DNA from: a bacterium
Lineage (GTDB): Bacteria; Myxococcota_A; UBA9042
Direction of reading: 5' to 3'
DNA: 37,291 nt
Assembly (NCBI GenBank): GCA_030425545.1
Contig: JAUIAC010000026.1
Coordinates: 1 to 37,291 of the forward strand
Shown: positions 26,490-34,880 of the stretch, in pieces
How the letters are laid out: each line of letters begins with the position of its first letter
Numbering within the stretch: position 1 is the first letter of the stretch
Program-made: the position numbers and the translations under genes
Notes under the pieces: model-generated
Seen by the model: the letters and a program-made list of their open reading frames with translations, nothing else
Databases searched by the model: none
What the model was told of the DNA's origin: nothing

Positions 26490-27680
26490 TCAGGTCGACG
26501 TGCCGTGGGGTGCGGCGGTGAGGCGGGACAGGGCGAGCCTGCGTCCGCGGTGGAGCGCGCGGCCCCGCAGCGAGCGGGTGCGGCGCTGCCAGCGTGCGCG
26601 CGCCCCGGCTTGTACCAGAGCGCGCTCCACAGCGGCCACCGCCGGCGGCATCACCAGGGCGTCGACGGCGGCGCGCGCCGCGGGGAGGTCGCCGAGGAGC
26701 GCGCAGGCCGCGCGGGCCGCGTCGGCGTGGTCGCCCACCCGGTAGGTGCTCACCCCCGCGGGCCGGGCCACGGCGTCGGAGGCCAGGGTCGGCACGCCGA
26801 GCGAGAGCGCCTCGCGGACGCTCACCGAGTCGCCGTCGTTGCGGGTCGGACGCACGAAGAGGTCGCTCACGGCCCAGAGATCGGCGGCCTCTTCGAGCGG
26901 GGTGGCGTGCACCAGCAGGCGCTCGCCCAGGGGCGCGGCCGCGGCCATGGCTCGCGCGTAGAGCGCGTCGTCGCCGCGCCGCGGCAGCTGGAACACAAAG
27001 CCCGCGTCGGGGTAGGCCGCCTGCACGCCCAGGGCCAGGTCGACGAAGGCGTCGAAGCCGTAGAGGTCCTGGTCGGCCTCGTTGCGCTTGAGGTGGCCGG
27101 CGCCCGCGCTGATCACCGGGTCGTGGGCGGCCAGGAAGTCGCGCAGCGGCGCCGGGAGGCGCGCGTCCGCTGGTGTGGCGCGGGTGGGCGGCACGAAGGG
27201 CGCCACCTCGGTGACCTTCGCAGGGGGGAGGCCCACCTCGGTCAGGCGCCGCGCCACGTGGTGCCCGCTGGCGAAGGCGTGCGAGATCAGCCGGCCGCAG
27301 GCGCGGTGCAGGGCGCGCTGCGCGCGCGGCGCGACGGGGTCATAGTCGCGAAACGAGTGCACCGAGATCACCAGCGCGACGCCCACCGCCTCACACGCGA
27401 GCGCGAAGGGCAGCACCGTCTTCCACGGCAGCCCGACCAGGTGCACGTGGGCCACGTCGGCGCCGTGGGCCGCGGCCGCCTCGGCCAGCCGCAGGGCCTG
27501 ATCGCGGCCGAAGGGCAGGGGCCGCACGCGCAGGCCGCCCGGGTCGTCGACGTGGTGCTCGCTGGTGTCCAGCAGGAGCACCTCGTGGCCGCGGAGCTGG
27601 AGCTGGCGCGCCAGCCGCTGCACGTACACAGAGACCCCGCCGTAGGGCGGGGGCCAGGGGCCGACTTGGCAGATGCGCAT
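26490..27680 (-). CDS. Family 4 glycosyltransferase (GT-B)
   Basis: The 396-aa protein starts MRICQVGPWPPPYGGVSVYVQ, the Gly-rich N-terminal loop of GT4 enzymes, and has VAHVHLVGLPWK and VISVHSF. The C-terminal donor-binding motif reads NDGDSVSVREALSLGVP, a D-x7-E version of the usual E-x7-E that is common in this family. The tail is Arg-rich (RARWQRRTRSLRGRALHRGRR), possibly for membrane contact. The ATG at 27680 was chosen by family match; the ribosome site is weak. It is the first gene of the minus-strand run and divergent from the phosphatase lipoprotein. Confidence 0.87.
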   Translation of the reverse strand: MRICQVGPWPPPYGGVSVYVQRLARQLQLRGHEVLLLDTSEHHVDDPGGLRVRPLPFGRDQALRLAEAAAAHGADVAHVHLVGLPWKTVLPFALACEAVGVALVISVHSFRDYDPVAPRAQRALHRACGRLISHAFASGHHVARRLTEVGLPPAKVTEVAPFVPPTRATPADARLPAPLRDFLAAHDPVISAGAGHLKRNEADQDLYGFDAFVDLALGVQAAYPDAGFVFQLPRRGDDALYARAMAAAAPLGERLLVHATPLEEAADLWAVSDLFVRPTRNDGDSVSVREALSLGVPTLASDAVARPAGVSTYRVGDHADAARAACALLGDLPAARAAVDALVMPPAVAAVERALVQAGARARWQRRTRSLRGRALHRGRRLALSRLTAAPHGTST

Positions 27681-27734
27681 GGCGAGATCTCGCGGGGCTG
27701 TGGCGGCTGGCGGGTCGGGTCGCGGCTGCTGCCG

Positions 27735-27766
27735 ACGACCGCGCCGGACCCTTGCGGCGCGGTCGT
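27735..27766. promoter_or_regulatory. Perfect 12-bp inverted repeat in a divergent promoter region
   Basis: Arms acgaccgcgccg (27735-27746) and cggcgcggtcgt (27755-27766) are exact reverse complements around an 8-base spacer. The repeat lies 55 nt upstream of the GT4 start and 174 nt upstream of the phosphatase start. It could be an operator for a dimeric regulator or a stem in the GT4 leader. GC-rich DNA makes stems easily, but 12 perfect pairs in a non-coding gap is more than expected. Confidence 0.4.
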
Positions 27767-27940
27767 GGGGTGTCAAGCCGCGGTGCCCCCCGGCGCGCGT
27801 GGCAGGCGCGCCCCCGTCCGATTCCCGTGGGAGCTCGCCGGCCAAGGCTGGTACCCTCGCGCTCGCCTCGCCGCAGCCCGCCACCCCGCGCGCGCTTGCC
27901 GACCCGCGCCCGAGCGCCGCCCGCCTCGGAGACCTCGCCC

Positions 27941-29038
27941 ATGCCTCGCCTCCCTGCTCCGCCGCGGACGCCACCCAGCCCGGCGCTGGGCCGCCGTCTG
28001 CTCGCCCTGGCCTCGCTCGGCGCGCTCCTGGCCGCCGTCGCCGCGGGGTGCGCGGGCAAGGACACCGCGCTCGCGCCTGCCGACGTCGCTGGCGCCAGCG
28101 CCGCGCCCCTCGACACGGCCACGGCGGACGCCGGTGCGGCGCCCGGCGACGACGCGGCGAGCACGGCCGACGCGGCGGCGGCCCGCGGCCCGCGCCCGGT
28201 CCCGCCGCCCACCTTCGCCCCCGCCGCCCCGCGCGTGGTGGCCATCGGCGACCTCCACGGTGACATCGTCATCACCCGCAAGCTGCTCAAGCTCGCCGGC
28301 GCCATCGACGACAACGACACCTGGATCGGCGGCAAGCTGGTGGTGGTGCAGGTGGGCGATCAGCTCGACCGCGGTGACGGCGAGAAGGCGATCTTGCTGC
28401 TGCTCGACGACCTGGCTGAGCAGGCCCACAAGGCCGGCGGGGCGGTCTACGCGCTCAACGGCAACCACGAGACCATCAACGTCGAGCTCTACTTCAAGTA
28501 CGTCACGCCCGGCGGCTGGGTCGACTTCAGCGACGTCCCGCACTGGCCCGACGACGCCCTGCTCCAGAGCTACCCCGTCGCCCGGCGCGGCCGGGTGTCG
28601 GCCTTCCGCCCGGGCGGGCCCTACGCCGGGCTGCTCGCGGGTCACAACACCATCCAGGTGGTGGGGGACACGGTCTTCGTGCACGGCGGCGTGCTGCCCA
28701 AGCACGTCAGCTACGGCGTCGAGAAGATCAACCACGAGATCAGCCAGTGGATGCTCGGCAAGGCCAAGGAGCCCGACAGCGTCTCCGGCGACGACTGCCC
28801 GGTGTGGAGCCGCCACTACTCCAAGGACGTCGACGCGGCGGACTGCAAGCTCGCCGCCGACACGCTGGCGGGGCTCGGCGCCAAGCGCATCGTCGTCGCC
28901 CACACGGTGCAGTCCCAGGGCATCAACTCGGTGTGCCAGGGCACGGTCTGGCGGGTCGACGTCGGCAACGCGGCCTACTACGGCGGCGCGCCCCAGGTCC
29001 TGGTCATCGAGGGCGACAAGGTGACGGTGCTCAAGTAG
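27941..29038 (+). CDS. Shewanella-like metallophosphatase, lipoprotein
   Basis: The 365-aa protein has a lipoprotein signal with lipobox VAAGC (Cys37), then an Ala/Asp-rich linker to about residue 85. The phosphoesterase domain has the metal-site motifs in order: IGDLHGD (about residue 102), VGDQLDRGDG, LNGNHET, and later VHGGVLP and VVAHTVQSQG. This order and the GDQLDRG form fit the Shewanella-like protein phosphatase group of the PPP family. Members studied in other organisms dephosphorylate phosphotyrosine or phosphoserine; a lipid-anchored envelope location would be notable. The start has GGAG 9 nt upstream. It is divergent from the GT4 gene and convergent with an SDR. Confidence 0.9.
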   Translation: MPRLPAPPRTPPSPALGRRLLALASLGALLAAVAAGCAGKDTALAPADVAGASAAPLDTATADAGAAPGDDAASTADAAAARGPRPVPPPTFAPAAPRVVAIGDLHGDIVITRKLLKLAGAIDDNDTWIGGKLVVVQVGDQLDRGDGEKAILLLLDDLAEQAHKAGGAVYALNGNHETINVELYFKYVTPGGWVDFSDVPHWPDDALLQSYPVARRGRVSAFRPGGPYAGLLAGHNTIQVVGDTVFVHGGVLPKHVSYGVEKINHEISQWMLGKAKEPDSVSGDDCPVWSRHYSKDVDAADCKLAADTLAGLGAKRIVVAHTVQSQGINSVCQGTVWRVDVGNAAYYGGAPQVLVIEGDKVTVLK

Positions 29039-29063
29039 GAGCGCCGCGCCCGGCGACCGGCGG

Positions 29064-30107
29064 CTACACGCCGAAGCGGGCGCGCAGGTCCGTGAGCACC
29101 GCGGGCAGGGCGCTGCGCCAGTCGGCGCTCGGCGCGAAGCCGAGGGCGTCGAGCCCAGCCGGCGCCAGCCACACACGGTCGTCGCTCTGGGTCTGGCCGG
29201 GCTGACGGTGCAGCCACTCGTGGGTGCCTGCGTACCCGACCTCGGCCGCCAGCGCACCGGCCAGGTCCGCCATGGTGACCGCCACGCCGCTGCTGACGTG
29301 CACGCGCTGCCCGGAGATCGGCGCGCGCAGCGCCGCTGCGAAGGCCCGCGCGGCGTCGTCGACGTGCAGAAAGTCGCGCACCTCGTAGCCCGAGCCGAAG
29401 TGCGCCACGGAGCCTCGCCCCTCGGCCAGCGCGCGCAGCATGCGCACTGCGAAGGCCGGCAGCGCGCGCAGCTGGGAGGCGTCTGTGGGGCCCTCGGCGT
29501 GGGGCCGCGCGCCGTCGCCCGGGCCGAACACGGTGGGCAGCACGAGCACGGCGGCCTCGGTCCCGGCCTTGGCCGCGCCGTCGAGCGCGAGCTGCGAGAT
29601 GGTCCGCCGCGCCATGCCATAGCCGCCCGCGGCGGGCGGGCCGCGCCACAGGTCCGAGGGCGTCAAGGCGCGCGGCGTGCCCTCCACGGCCGCCAGCCGG
29701 GGGTACTCGCCGGCCGACCCGGCCACGATCAGCCGCGGCACGCGCCCGCCCTCGACCGCGGCCAGCAGCGGCGCCGCCGCGCGCAGGTTCGCCATGAGGA
29801 AGCGCGAGGGCGCCGCGCGCATGGCGCCGCTCCCCGCCGTCGCAGCGGCCAGGTGCACCACCACGTCGGGGCGCCGCTCGGCGAGGAAGGCGTCCACGGC
29901 GGCGGCGTCCTCCAGGTCGAGCTCCGCCCGGCGCGGCGCCAGGAGGGTCACCCCCGCGTCGGCCCGCAGTCGCGCGCTCAGCGCCCGGCCGATGAACCCG
30001 CCGGCCCCCGTGAGCCACACAGTCTGGGGCGTGGGTCGCAGCGCGCTCTGCCGTGGGTCGGGCTGTGAGGTGGGGGAGGCAGGCTGGCTGGCAGAGGCAG
30101 AGGTCAC
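29064..30107 (-). CDS. SDR-family sugar-nucleotide epimerase/reductase with Arg at the catalytic Lys position
   Basis: The 347-aa protein has the dinucleotide motif WLTGAGGFIGRAL, VVVHLAAATAGSG, IVAGSAGEYP, LPTVFGPGDG and YEVRDFLHVDDAARA, as in WcaG/GDP-fucose synthase-like SDRs. The expected Y-x3-K reads Y-G-M-A-R: the codon at 29607-29609 gives Arg. A conservative swap may keep partial activity, or the enzyme may have changed role. I favour GTG 30107, because AGGAG lies 5 nt upstream; an ATG at 30149 would add 14 residues. It is divergent from the nucleotidyltransferase gene and probably belongs to the same glycan pathway. Confidence 0.82.
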   Translation of the reverse strand: MTSASASQPASPTSQPDPRQSALRPTPQTVWLTGAGGFIGRALSARLRADAGVTLLAPRRAELDLEDAAAVDAFLAERRPDVVVHLAAATAGSGAMRAAPSRFLMANLRAAAPLLAAVEGGRVPRLIVAGSAGEYPRLAAVEGTPRALTPSDLWRGPPAAGGYGMARRTISQLALDGAAKAGTEAAVLVLPTVFGPGDGARPHAEGPTDASQLRALPAFAVRMLRALAEGRGSVAHFGSGYEVRDFLHVDDAARAFAAALRAPISGQRVHVSSGVAVTMADLAGALAAEVGYAGTHEWLHRQPGQTQSDDRVWLAPAGLDALGFAPSADWRSALPAVLTDLRARFGV

Positions 30108-30117
30108 TGGGGCTCCT
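30105..30117 (-). promoter_or_regulatory. Ribosome binding site deciding the GTG start of the 29064-30107 SDR
   Basis: On the minus strand AGGAG (30117-30113) precedes GTG (30107-30105) by 5 nt. The alternative ATG at 30149 has GGAG only 4 nt before it. The GTG also removes 14 residues that look unlike the family. Confidence 0.5.
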
Positions 30118-30269
30118 GGTTTGGAAACGCACAGGGTCTCCCGGTCCATGGACTCCGGGGCTGGGCACGCCCGGTCGGCGCGCCCTGGGGCGGAGCGCGC
30201 GGCGGCAGCATAGCGAGCCGCGCCCTCTTCGCCACGTCGGGACCCGAGTCACGGCGCGGCGAGCCCGAC

Positions 30270-30298
30270 TTGACCCGAGCAGGGCGACCCGCTTTGCT
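30270..30298 (+). promoter_or_regulatory. Candidate promoter for the nucleotidyltransferase gene
   Basis: TTGACC (30270-30275, five of six consensus bases) is followed after 17 nt by TTTGCT (30293-30298, three of six). The spacing and distance (32 nt to the start) are suitable, but the -10 match is poor. Confidence 0.3.
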
Positions 30299-30330
30299 CC
30301 GCAGCCCGCAGCTCCCAAGGAGACGTCGCC

Positions 30331-31092
30331 ATGACCACGCCAGCCGCCTCAGCGCCCGCCCCTCGCACCGCCGTCCTGCTCGCAGGCGGGCTCGGCTCGC
30401 GTCTGGCCCCCTTCACCGCCGTGATCCCGAAGCCGCTCGTCCCCATCGGCGAGCGCGACAGCATCGCCGAGGTGGTCCTGCGGCAGCTCGCCCACCACGG
30501 CTTCGAGCGCGCGATCATCTCCATCGGCTACCTCGGCCACCTGATCAAGGCCGTCATCGGCGACGGCAGCCGCTACGGGCTCGAGGTCACCTACGTCAGC
30601 GAAGACCAGCCGCTCGGCACGGTCGGCCCCCTGCGCCTGGTGGCGGACCAGCTGCCGGAGACCTTCTTGCTGCTCAACGGCGACGTGCTCACGGACCTCG
30701 ACTTCGGCGGGCTCCTGGCGGCGCACAGCGCCAGCGACCGCACCCTGACGGTGGCCACCTACCCCCGCAACGTGAAGATCGACCTCGGCGTGCTCGACAC
30801 CGACGCCAGCGGCCAGGTGGTGGGCTTCCGCGAGAAGCCGACCTACGACTTCTACGTGTCCATGGGGGTCTACGCGATGCATCGCCGCGTGCTGGACCTG
30901 ATCCCCGCGGACCGGGGCTTCGGCTTCGACGACCTGATGCACCTGCTGCTCGAGCGAAACGACGCCATCGGCACCTTCGACTGGGGGCAGGGGCGCTGGC
31001 TCGACATCGGCCGGCACGACGACTTCGCCCAGGCCCAGGAGACCTTCGCGCGGGACCGCGGCGTGTACATGCCCTGGGAGCAGGCGGAGTAG
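30331..31092 (+). CDS. Sugar-1-phosphate nucleotidyltransferase (RmlA/ManC-like)
   Basis: The 253-aa protein has the NTP-binding loop LLAGGLGSRLAPFTAVIPKPLVPIG (in parts), LLLNGDVLTDLD with the metal-binding Asp, VVGFREKPTYDFYVSMGVYA and WLDIGRHDDF. It is a single-domain pyrophosphorylase without a GlmU-like beta-helix. It makes an NDP-sugar for the glycan; whether dTTP, GTP, CTP or UTP is used cannot be told. AAGGAGA lies 7 nt before the ATG. It ends 6 nt from the convergent tgt stop. Confidence 0.9.
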   Translation: MTTPAASAPAPRTAVLLAGGLGSRLAPFTAVIPKPLVPIGERDSIAEVVLRQLAHHGFERAIISIGYLGHLIKAVIGDGSRYGLEVTYVSEDQPLGTVGPLRLVADQLPETFLLLNGDVLTDLDFGGLLAAHSASDRTLTVATYPRNVKIDLGVLDTDASGQVVGFREKPTYDFYVSMGVYAMHRRVLDLIPADRGFGFDDLMHLLLERNDAIGTFDWGQGRWLDIGRHDDFAQAQETFARDRGVYMPWEQAE

Positions 31093-31098
31093 TCGCCG

Positions 31099-32232
31099 CT
31101 ACTTGCGCCAGCGCTCTGTGGCCAGCCGCGCCAGCCAGGCGTCGCGAAAGTCGCCGTAGCGGTCCTCGAGGATCGCCGCGCGCGCCTGCCGACTCAGCTC
31201 GAGATAGAAGGCCAGGTTGTGCAGCACGATCAGCTGCCGCCCCAAGGCCTCTTCGCTCGTCCACAGGTGGCGCAGGTAGCTGCGCGAGGCGAACTGGCAC
31301 ACCTCGCAGCCGCACTCCGGGTCCAGGGGGCGGTCGTCGTCGAAGTGCATGCGGTTCTTGATGTAGAGCGTCCCGTCGCGGGTGAACGCCTTGCCGTGCC
31401 GGCCGTTGCGGCTGGGCATGACGCAGTCGAACTGGTCGACGCCGTTGCCGATGCACACCAGCAGGTCACGCGGCGTGCCGACGCCCATGAGGTAGCGGGC
31501 CTTGTCGCTGGGCATGAGCGCCGCCGTGTGGGCGCAGGCTTCGTGCATCTGCTCCACGGTCTCGCCCACGCTCAGCCCGCCGATGGCGAAGCCCTCGCAC
31601 CCGTCGCGGCTGCAGATGGCGTCGACGTGCTCGCTCCGCAGCTCGAGGTTGATGCCGCCCTGCACGATGCCGTAGAGCGCCACCTCGTCTCGCCGCGTCC
31701 GCGCCGCGATGGCCCGGTCGAGCCACGCCGTGGTGCGCTTCATCGCGGCGCGAATGGTCCAGTGGTCCGCCTTGGCCGGCGGGCACTCGTCGAAGGCCAT
31801 GGCGATGTCGCTACCGAAGTCCTCCTGCAGGCGAATGGCCTCCTCGGCGTTGAGCGTGTGCTTCGAGCCGTCGTGGTGCGAGCGGAAGACCACGCCGGCG
31901 TCTGTGAGCTTGCGCCGGTGGGCCAGCGAGAAGACCTGAAAGCCGCCGGAGTCCGTCAGGATCGGCCCCTGCCAGCCCATGAAGCGGTGCAGGCCGCCGG
32001 CGTCGCGGATGCGCTCGCTGCCGGGCCGCAGCATGAGGTGGTAGGTGTTGGCGAGCACGATCTGCGCCCCCGCCGACGCCAGCTCACGAAAGCGCACGCC
32101 GCCCTTGATCGCGGCCTGGGTGGCGACCGGCATGAAGATCGGGGTCTCGATGACGCCGTGCGTGGTCTCGATGCGCCCCGCGCGCGCGCCGGTCTGGGCG
32201 CAGACGTGCTCGAGGGTGAAGCGGTAGGCCAT
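31099..32232 (-). CDS. tgt: Queuine/preQ1 tRNA-ribosyltransferase (tRNA-guanine transglycosylase)
   Basis: The 377-aa enzyme exchanges guanine 34 in GUN-anticodon tRNAs for preQ1. Visible marks: MPVATQAAIKGG, LANTYHLMLRPG, LTDSGGFQVFSL with the catalytic-site Asp, YGIVQGGIN, FAIGGLSVGE, GVGTPRDLL, and FDCVMPSRNGRHG. The zinc site is CGCEVCQ plus the later His in LHN. Length is normal. The ATG at 32232 has GGAGAG 7 nt upstream; the long upstream open frame is not family sequence. No queA or preQ1 biosynthesis gene is nearby, so it is a housekeeping gene between glycan genes. Confidence 0.97.
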   Translation of the reverse strand: MAYRFTLEHVCAQTGARAGRIETTHGVIETPIFMPVATQAAIKGGVRFRELASAGAQIVLANTYHLMLRPGSERIRDAGGLHRFMGWQGPILTDSGGFQVFSLAHRRKLTDAGVVFRSHHDGSKHTLNAEEAIRLQEDFGSDIAMAFDECPPAKADHWTIRAAMKRTTAWLDRAIAARTRRDEVALYGIVQGGINLELRSEHVDAICSRDGCEGFAIGGLSVGETVEQMHEACAHTAALMPSDKARYLMGVGTPRDLLVCIGNGVDQFDCVMPSRNGRHGKAFTRDGTLYIKNRMHFDDDRPLDPECGCEVCQFASRSYLRHLWTSEEALGRQLIVLHNLAFYLELSRQARAAILEDRYGDFRDAWLARLATERWRK

Positions 32233-32373
32233 GGGCAACTCTCCGAGTGAGACCGGCGTGGCCAGGGGCGGCGCCGCGGTCGACCCTTTTGGCATACATT
32301 CGCCCATCGGTCGCCCCCTCACGTAGAGTCGCCGGGGCGGCGCGATCAGGCGCCGCAGCGTGGAGGCGCGCAC

Positions 32374-33630
32374 GTGGACATCGCCATCATCGGGGGCGGC
32401 GGCAGCGGGCTGGTCACCGCCCACCTGCTCAAGGACGCCCACGCCGTGCGCGTGTTCGAGGCCGCGCCGCAGCTGGGCGGTCACGTGCGGACCCTCGGGC
32501 GCAACGTCGCCGCGCCCGGCCTGCCGCCGGGCGTCGTCACCGAGAACGGCGTCCTGGGCTTCCACCGGCAGGCCTACCCGGCCTGGCACGCGCTGGTGGC
32601 GGAGTTGGGCGTCGAGCTGCTCGACTATCGGCTCCACACCGGCCTCTTCCTCGACGACGGGCGTTGCTGGGTGACGCCGTCGGCGCTGCTCACGGCGCGC
32701 CATGGGCGGGTTCGAGCGGCCGTGGAGTCGCTGCGCTCGCTGCGGGTCGGCAAGGGCGTGCTAGCGCGTCTGGCGCCCGGCCTCCTGTTCCCGCCGGCGC
32801 GCTTGAAGGGACGCAGCGTCGACGAGCTCATGGGTCAGGGCGCGCTGTGGGAGCGCTGGTTTCGCGCCGGCTTCGTGCAGGTGTTCTCGACCCCGTGGGA
32901 GGCCGTCGGGCAGCTGCCGGCCGAGCTGGCGCTGGCCTACTTCGCCGACACGGCGGCGCCGGAGTGGAGCGGCGTGCGCGGCGGCGTGTTCCGCTACCTG
33001 GAGCGCATCGTCGCGGGGCTGGACGCAGACCGGCTCCACGTGGCGACGCCGGTGCGGGCGGTGGAGCGCGTGGCCGAGGGCGGCGTGCGGGTGCACCTGG
33101 CGGAGGGCAGCGCGGCCACCTTCGACAAGGTGGTCTTCGCCACCTCGCCGGGGCAGATCTTGCGGCTCCTCGCAGATCCTAGCGACGCGGAGCGCGCCCG
33201 CCTCGCGCCGTGGACAGACGGCCCGTTCACGACGACGGCGCACCGGGACGACACCCTCTACCGCGGCGCCCGCGTCCAGGTGGCGTCGCCCTCGGACTTC
33301 TTCGCGTGCGAGGGCGGCGCTCGCTTCGCCTACAACACCAGCCTCACGGCGGCCTACGGCGTCGAGCCGGGCAGCGCGCCGATCGCCTTCGCCCATGGCC
33401 TCGACCATTGCATCGCCGCCGACCGGGTGCTCGAGCGGCACACCCACCAGACGCCGCGCTACACCCCCGCGGCGTGGGCGACGCGCGACGCGATCCAGGC
33501 GAGCAACGGCGCGCGCGACACGCTCTACGCCGGCGCGTGGCTGGGTTGCGGGCTCCACGAGGGCTGCGTCACGTCGGCGCTGGCGGTGTCCCGCCTGCTC
33601 GGTGGCCGCACGCTGCGAGGTGTCGCGTGA
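32374..33630 (+). CDS. NAD/FAD-binding flavoprotein, COG2907/amine-oxidase-like
   Basis: The 418-aa protein starts with GTG and has GGAGG 7 nt upstream. The FAD-binding loop is IAIIGGGGSGLVTAHLL, followed by FEAAPQLGGH. Later stretches VFATSPGQILRLLADPSDAE and YAGAWLGCGLHEGCVTSALA resemble COG2907 flavoproteins, which are often encoded beside cyclopropane-fatty-acid-synthase-like genes. The family includes amine-oxidase-fold dehydrogenases acting on lipids. The stop overlaps the next start as GTGA (33627-33630). With the following PLP enzyme and acyltransferase it forms a compact three-gene unit. Fold is confident; substrate is unknown. Confidence 0.85.
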   Translation: MDIAIIGGGGSGLVTAHLLKDAHAVRVFEAAPQLGGHVRTLGRNVAAPGLPPGVVTENGVLGFHRQAYPAWHALVAELGVELLDYRLHTGLFLDDGRCWVTPSALLTARHGRVRAAVESLRSLRVGKGVLARLAPGLLFPPARLKGRSVDELMGQGALWERWFRAGFVQVFSTPWEAVGQLPAELALAYFADTAAPEWSGVRGGVFRYLERIVAGLDADRLHVATPVRAVERVAEGGVRVHLAEGSAATFDKVVFATSPGQILRLLADPSDAERARLAPWTDGPFTTTAHRDDTLYRGARVQVASPSDFFACEGGARFAYNTSLTAAYGVEPGSAPIAFAHGLDHCIAADRVLERHTHQTPRYTPAAWATRDAIQASNGARDTLYAGAWLGCGLHEGCVTSALAVSRLLGGRTLRGVA

Positions 33631-34880
33631 CGCTGGTGCCGCGCAAGCGCCTGGATCTCTCGTTTGCGGACCTCGTCGCCGCGGCCGGCTATGCGCTGCG
33701 GCCTGGCGGGGGGGGCGACGAGGCGGCGGTGGAGCGCGCCTTCTCGACCGAGCACGCCGCCGTCGCCTGCCTCTCGGTCCGCACCGGCTTCGACCTCGTG
33801 CTCAGCGCCCTGGCGCTGCAGCCGGGCGACGAGATCGTGGTGTCGGCGTTCAACATCCCTCACATGGCGGAGCTGATCCGCCGGCACGGCGCGGTGCCGG
33901 TGCCCATCGACCTCGACCCGACGACCATGTCGCCGGACTGGGGACAGGTGGAGCGGGCCATCGGTCCACGGACGCGCGCTGTCCTGATCGCCCATCTCTT
34001 CGGCGCTCGCCTCGACCTGAGCGCTGGGGTCGCGCTGGCCCGTGACCGGGGTCTGGTGTTCATCGAAGACGCGGCTCAAGCCTTCGACACCGGCCGGTGG
34101 CGCGGCCACGAGGGCGCCCATGTGACCCTGTTCAGCTTCGGCAGCATCAAGACCGCGACGGCGCTGGGCAGCGCCGTCGCCGTGGTGCGCGACGGCGCCC
34201 TGGCCACGCAGCTGCGCGCCCGCAACGCCGCGCTGCCGCGACGCTCGCGGGCGTCCTTCTTGGTCAAGGTCGGCCGCTACGCCCTCTTGCTGGGGCTCAC
34301 CCGACCCGGCGTCTACGGCGCGGCTGCGGCGCTCGCGGACGCCACCGGGGTCGACTTCGACGCCGCCATCAACGCTGCCACGCGCAGCTTTCGCGGTGTG
34401 GACCTGCTCGACGCCATCCGCGCGCGGCCCTCGCGCGCGCAGCTGGCGCTCCTGCGGCGCCGGCTCTCGTCTCCCGAGTCGTCGGGCGCGCGGCGACGGG
34501 CGGCTGTGGGGCGTCGGGTGGCAGCGGCGCTGCCGCCCGGGCTCTGGTTGGTCGGCGGGGCCCACGCGGACCACTGCCACTGGCTCTTTCCGGTGAGCAG
34601 CGCTGCCCCGGACCTCCTGGTCGCTCGGCTGCGCGACGCTGGCTTCGACGCCACGCGGGGCGGGACCACGCTCTCCCCGGTGCGGCAGGGCGACGCCCGG
34701 GCGCCGCAGGTGGAGGCCGTGTTCCGGTCCATCGTCTACCTGCCGGTCGACAGCCACCTCAGCGACCAGGGCGTCGCGGCGCTCCTCGACACGTTGGCGC
34801 AGCTCTCGCCGCCCGAGGCTGAGCGTGCGCCGCTCCACCTTCACGGCCCACGCGCCTCAGGAGGCTCCCAGACATGGTGA
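33627..34880 (+). CDS. Divergent DegT/DnrJ-type PLP enzyme
   Basis: The 417-aa protein follows the DegT fold: SVRTGFDLVLSALALQPG, DEIVVSAFNIPHMAELI, GLVFIEDAAQAFDTG, and LFSFGSIKTATALGSAVAVV with the PLP Lys. It differs from the sugar aminotransferases in this window: the usual TGEGG after the Lys reads TALGS, SGT-type phosphate contacts read VRTGF, and a long Arg/Ala-rich stretch (about residues 215-290) replaces the usual small insert. The start is GTG, overlapping the flavoprotein stop; the end overlaps the acyltransferase start by 7 nt. It may aminate a non-sugar carbonyl, possibly a lipid or lipid precursor. That is inference. Confidence 0.8.
   Translation: MTLVPRKRLDLSFADLVAAAGYALRPGGGGDEAAVERAFSTEHAAVACLSVRTGFDLVLSALALQPGDEIVVSAFNIPHMAELIRRHGAVPVPIDLDPTTMSPDWGQVERAIGPRTRAVLIAHLFGARLDLSAGVALARDRGLVFIEDAAQAFDTGRWRGHEGAHVTLFSFGSIKTATALGSAVAVVRDGALATQLRARNAALPRRSRASFLVKVGRYALLLGLTRPGVYGAAAALADATGVDFDAAINAATRSFRGVDLLDAIRARPSRAQLALLRRRLSSPESSGARRRAAVGRRVAAALPPGLWLVGGAHADHCHWLFPVSSAAPDLLVARLRDAGFDATRGGTTLSPVRQGDARAPQVEAVFRSIVYLPVDSHLSDQGVAALLDTLAQLSPPEAERAPLHLHGPRASGGSQTW

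Noticed and set aside
25347..29024. A 1225-codon open frame on the plus strand
   Set aside because: It is antisense to the LegB-like and GT4 genes and out of frame with the phosphatase; no domain can be read in it.
32290..32305. A TGGCAtacattcGC sequence resembling a sigma54 -24/-12 element
   Set aside because: GG and GC are 9 nt apart instead of the required 10, and the TTGC half is poor.
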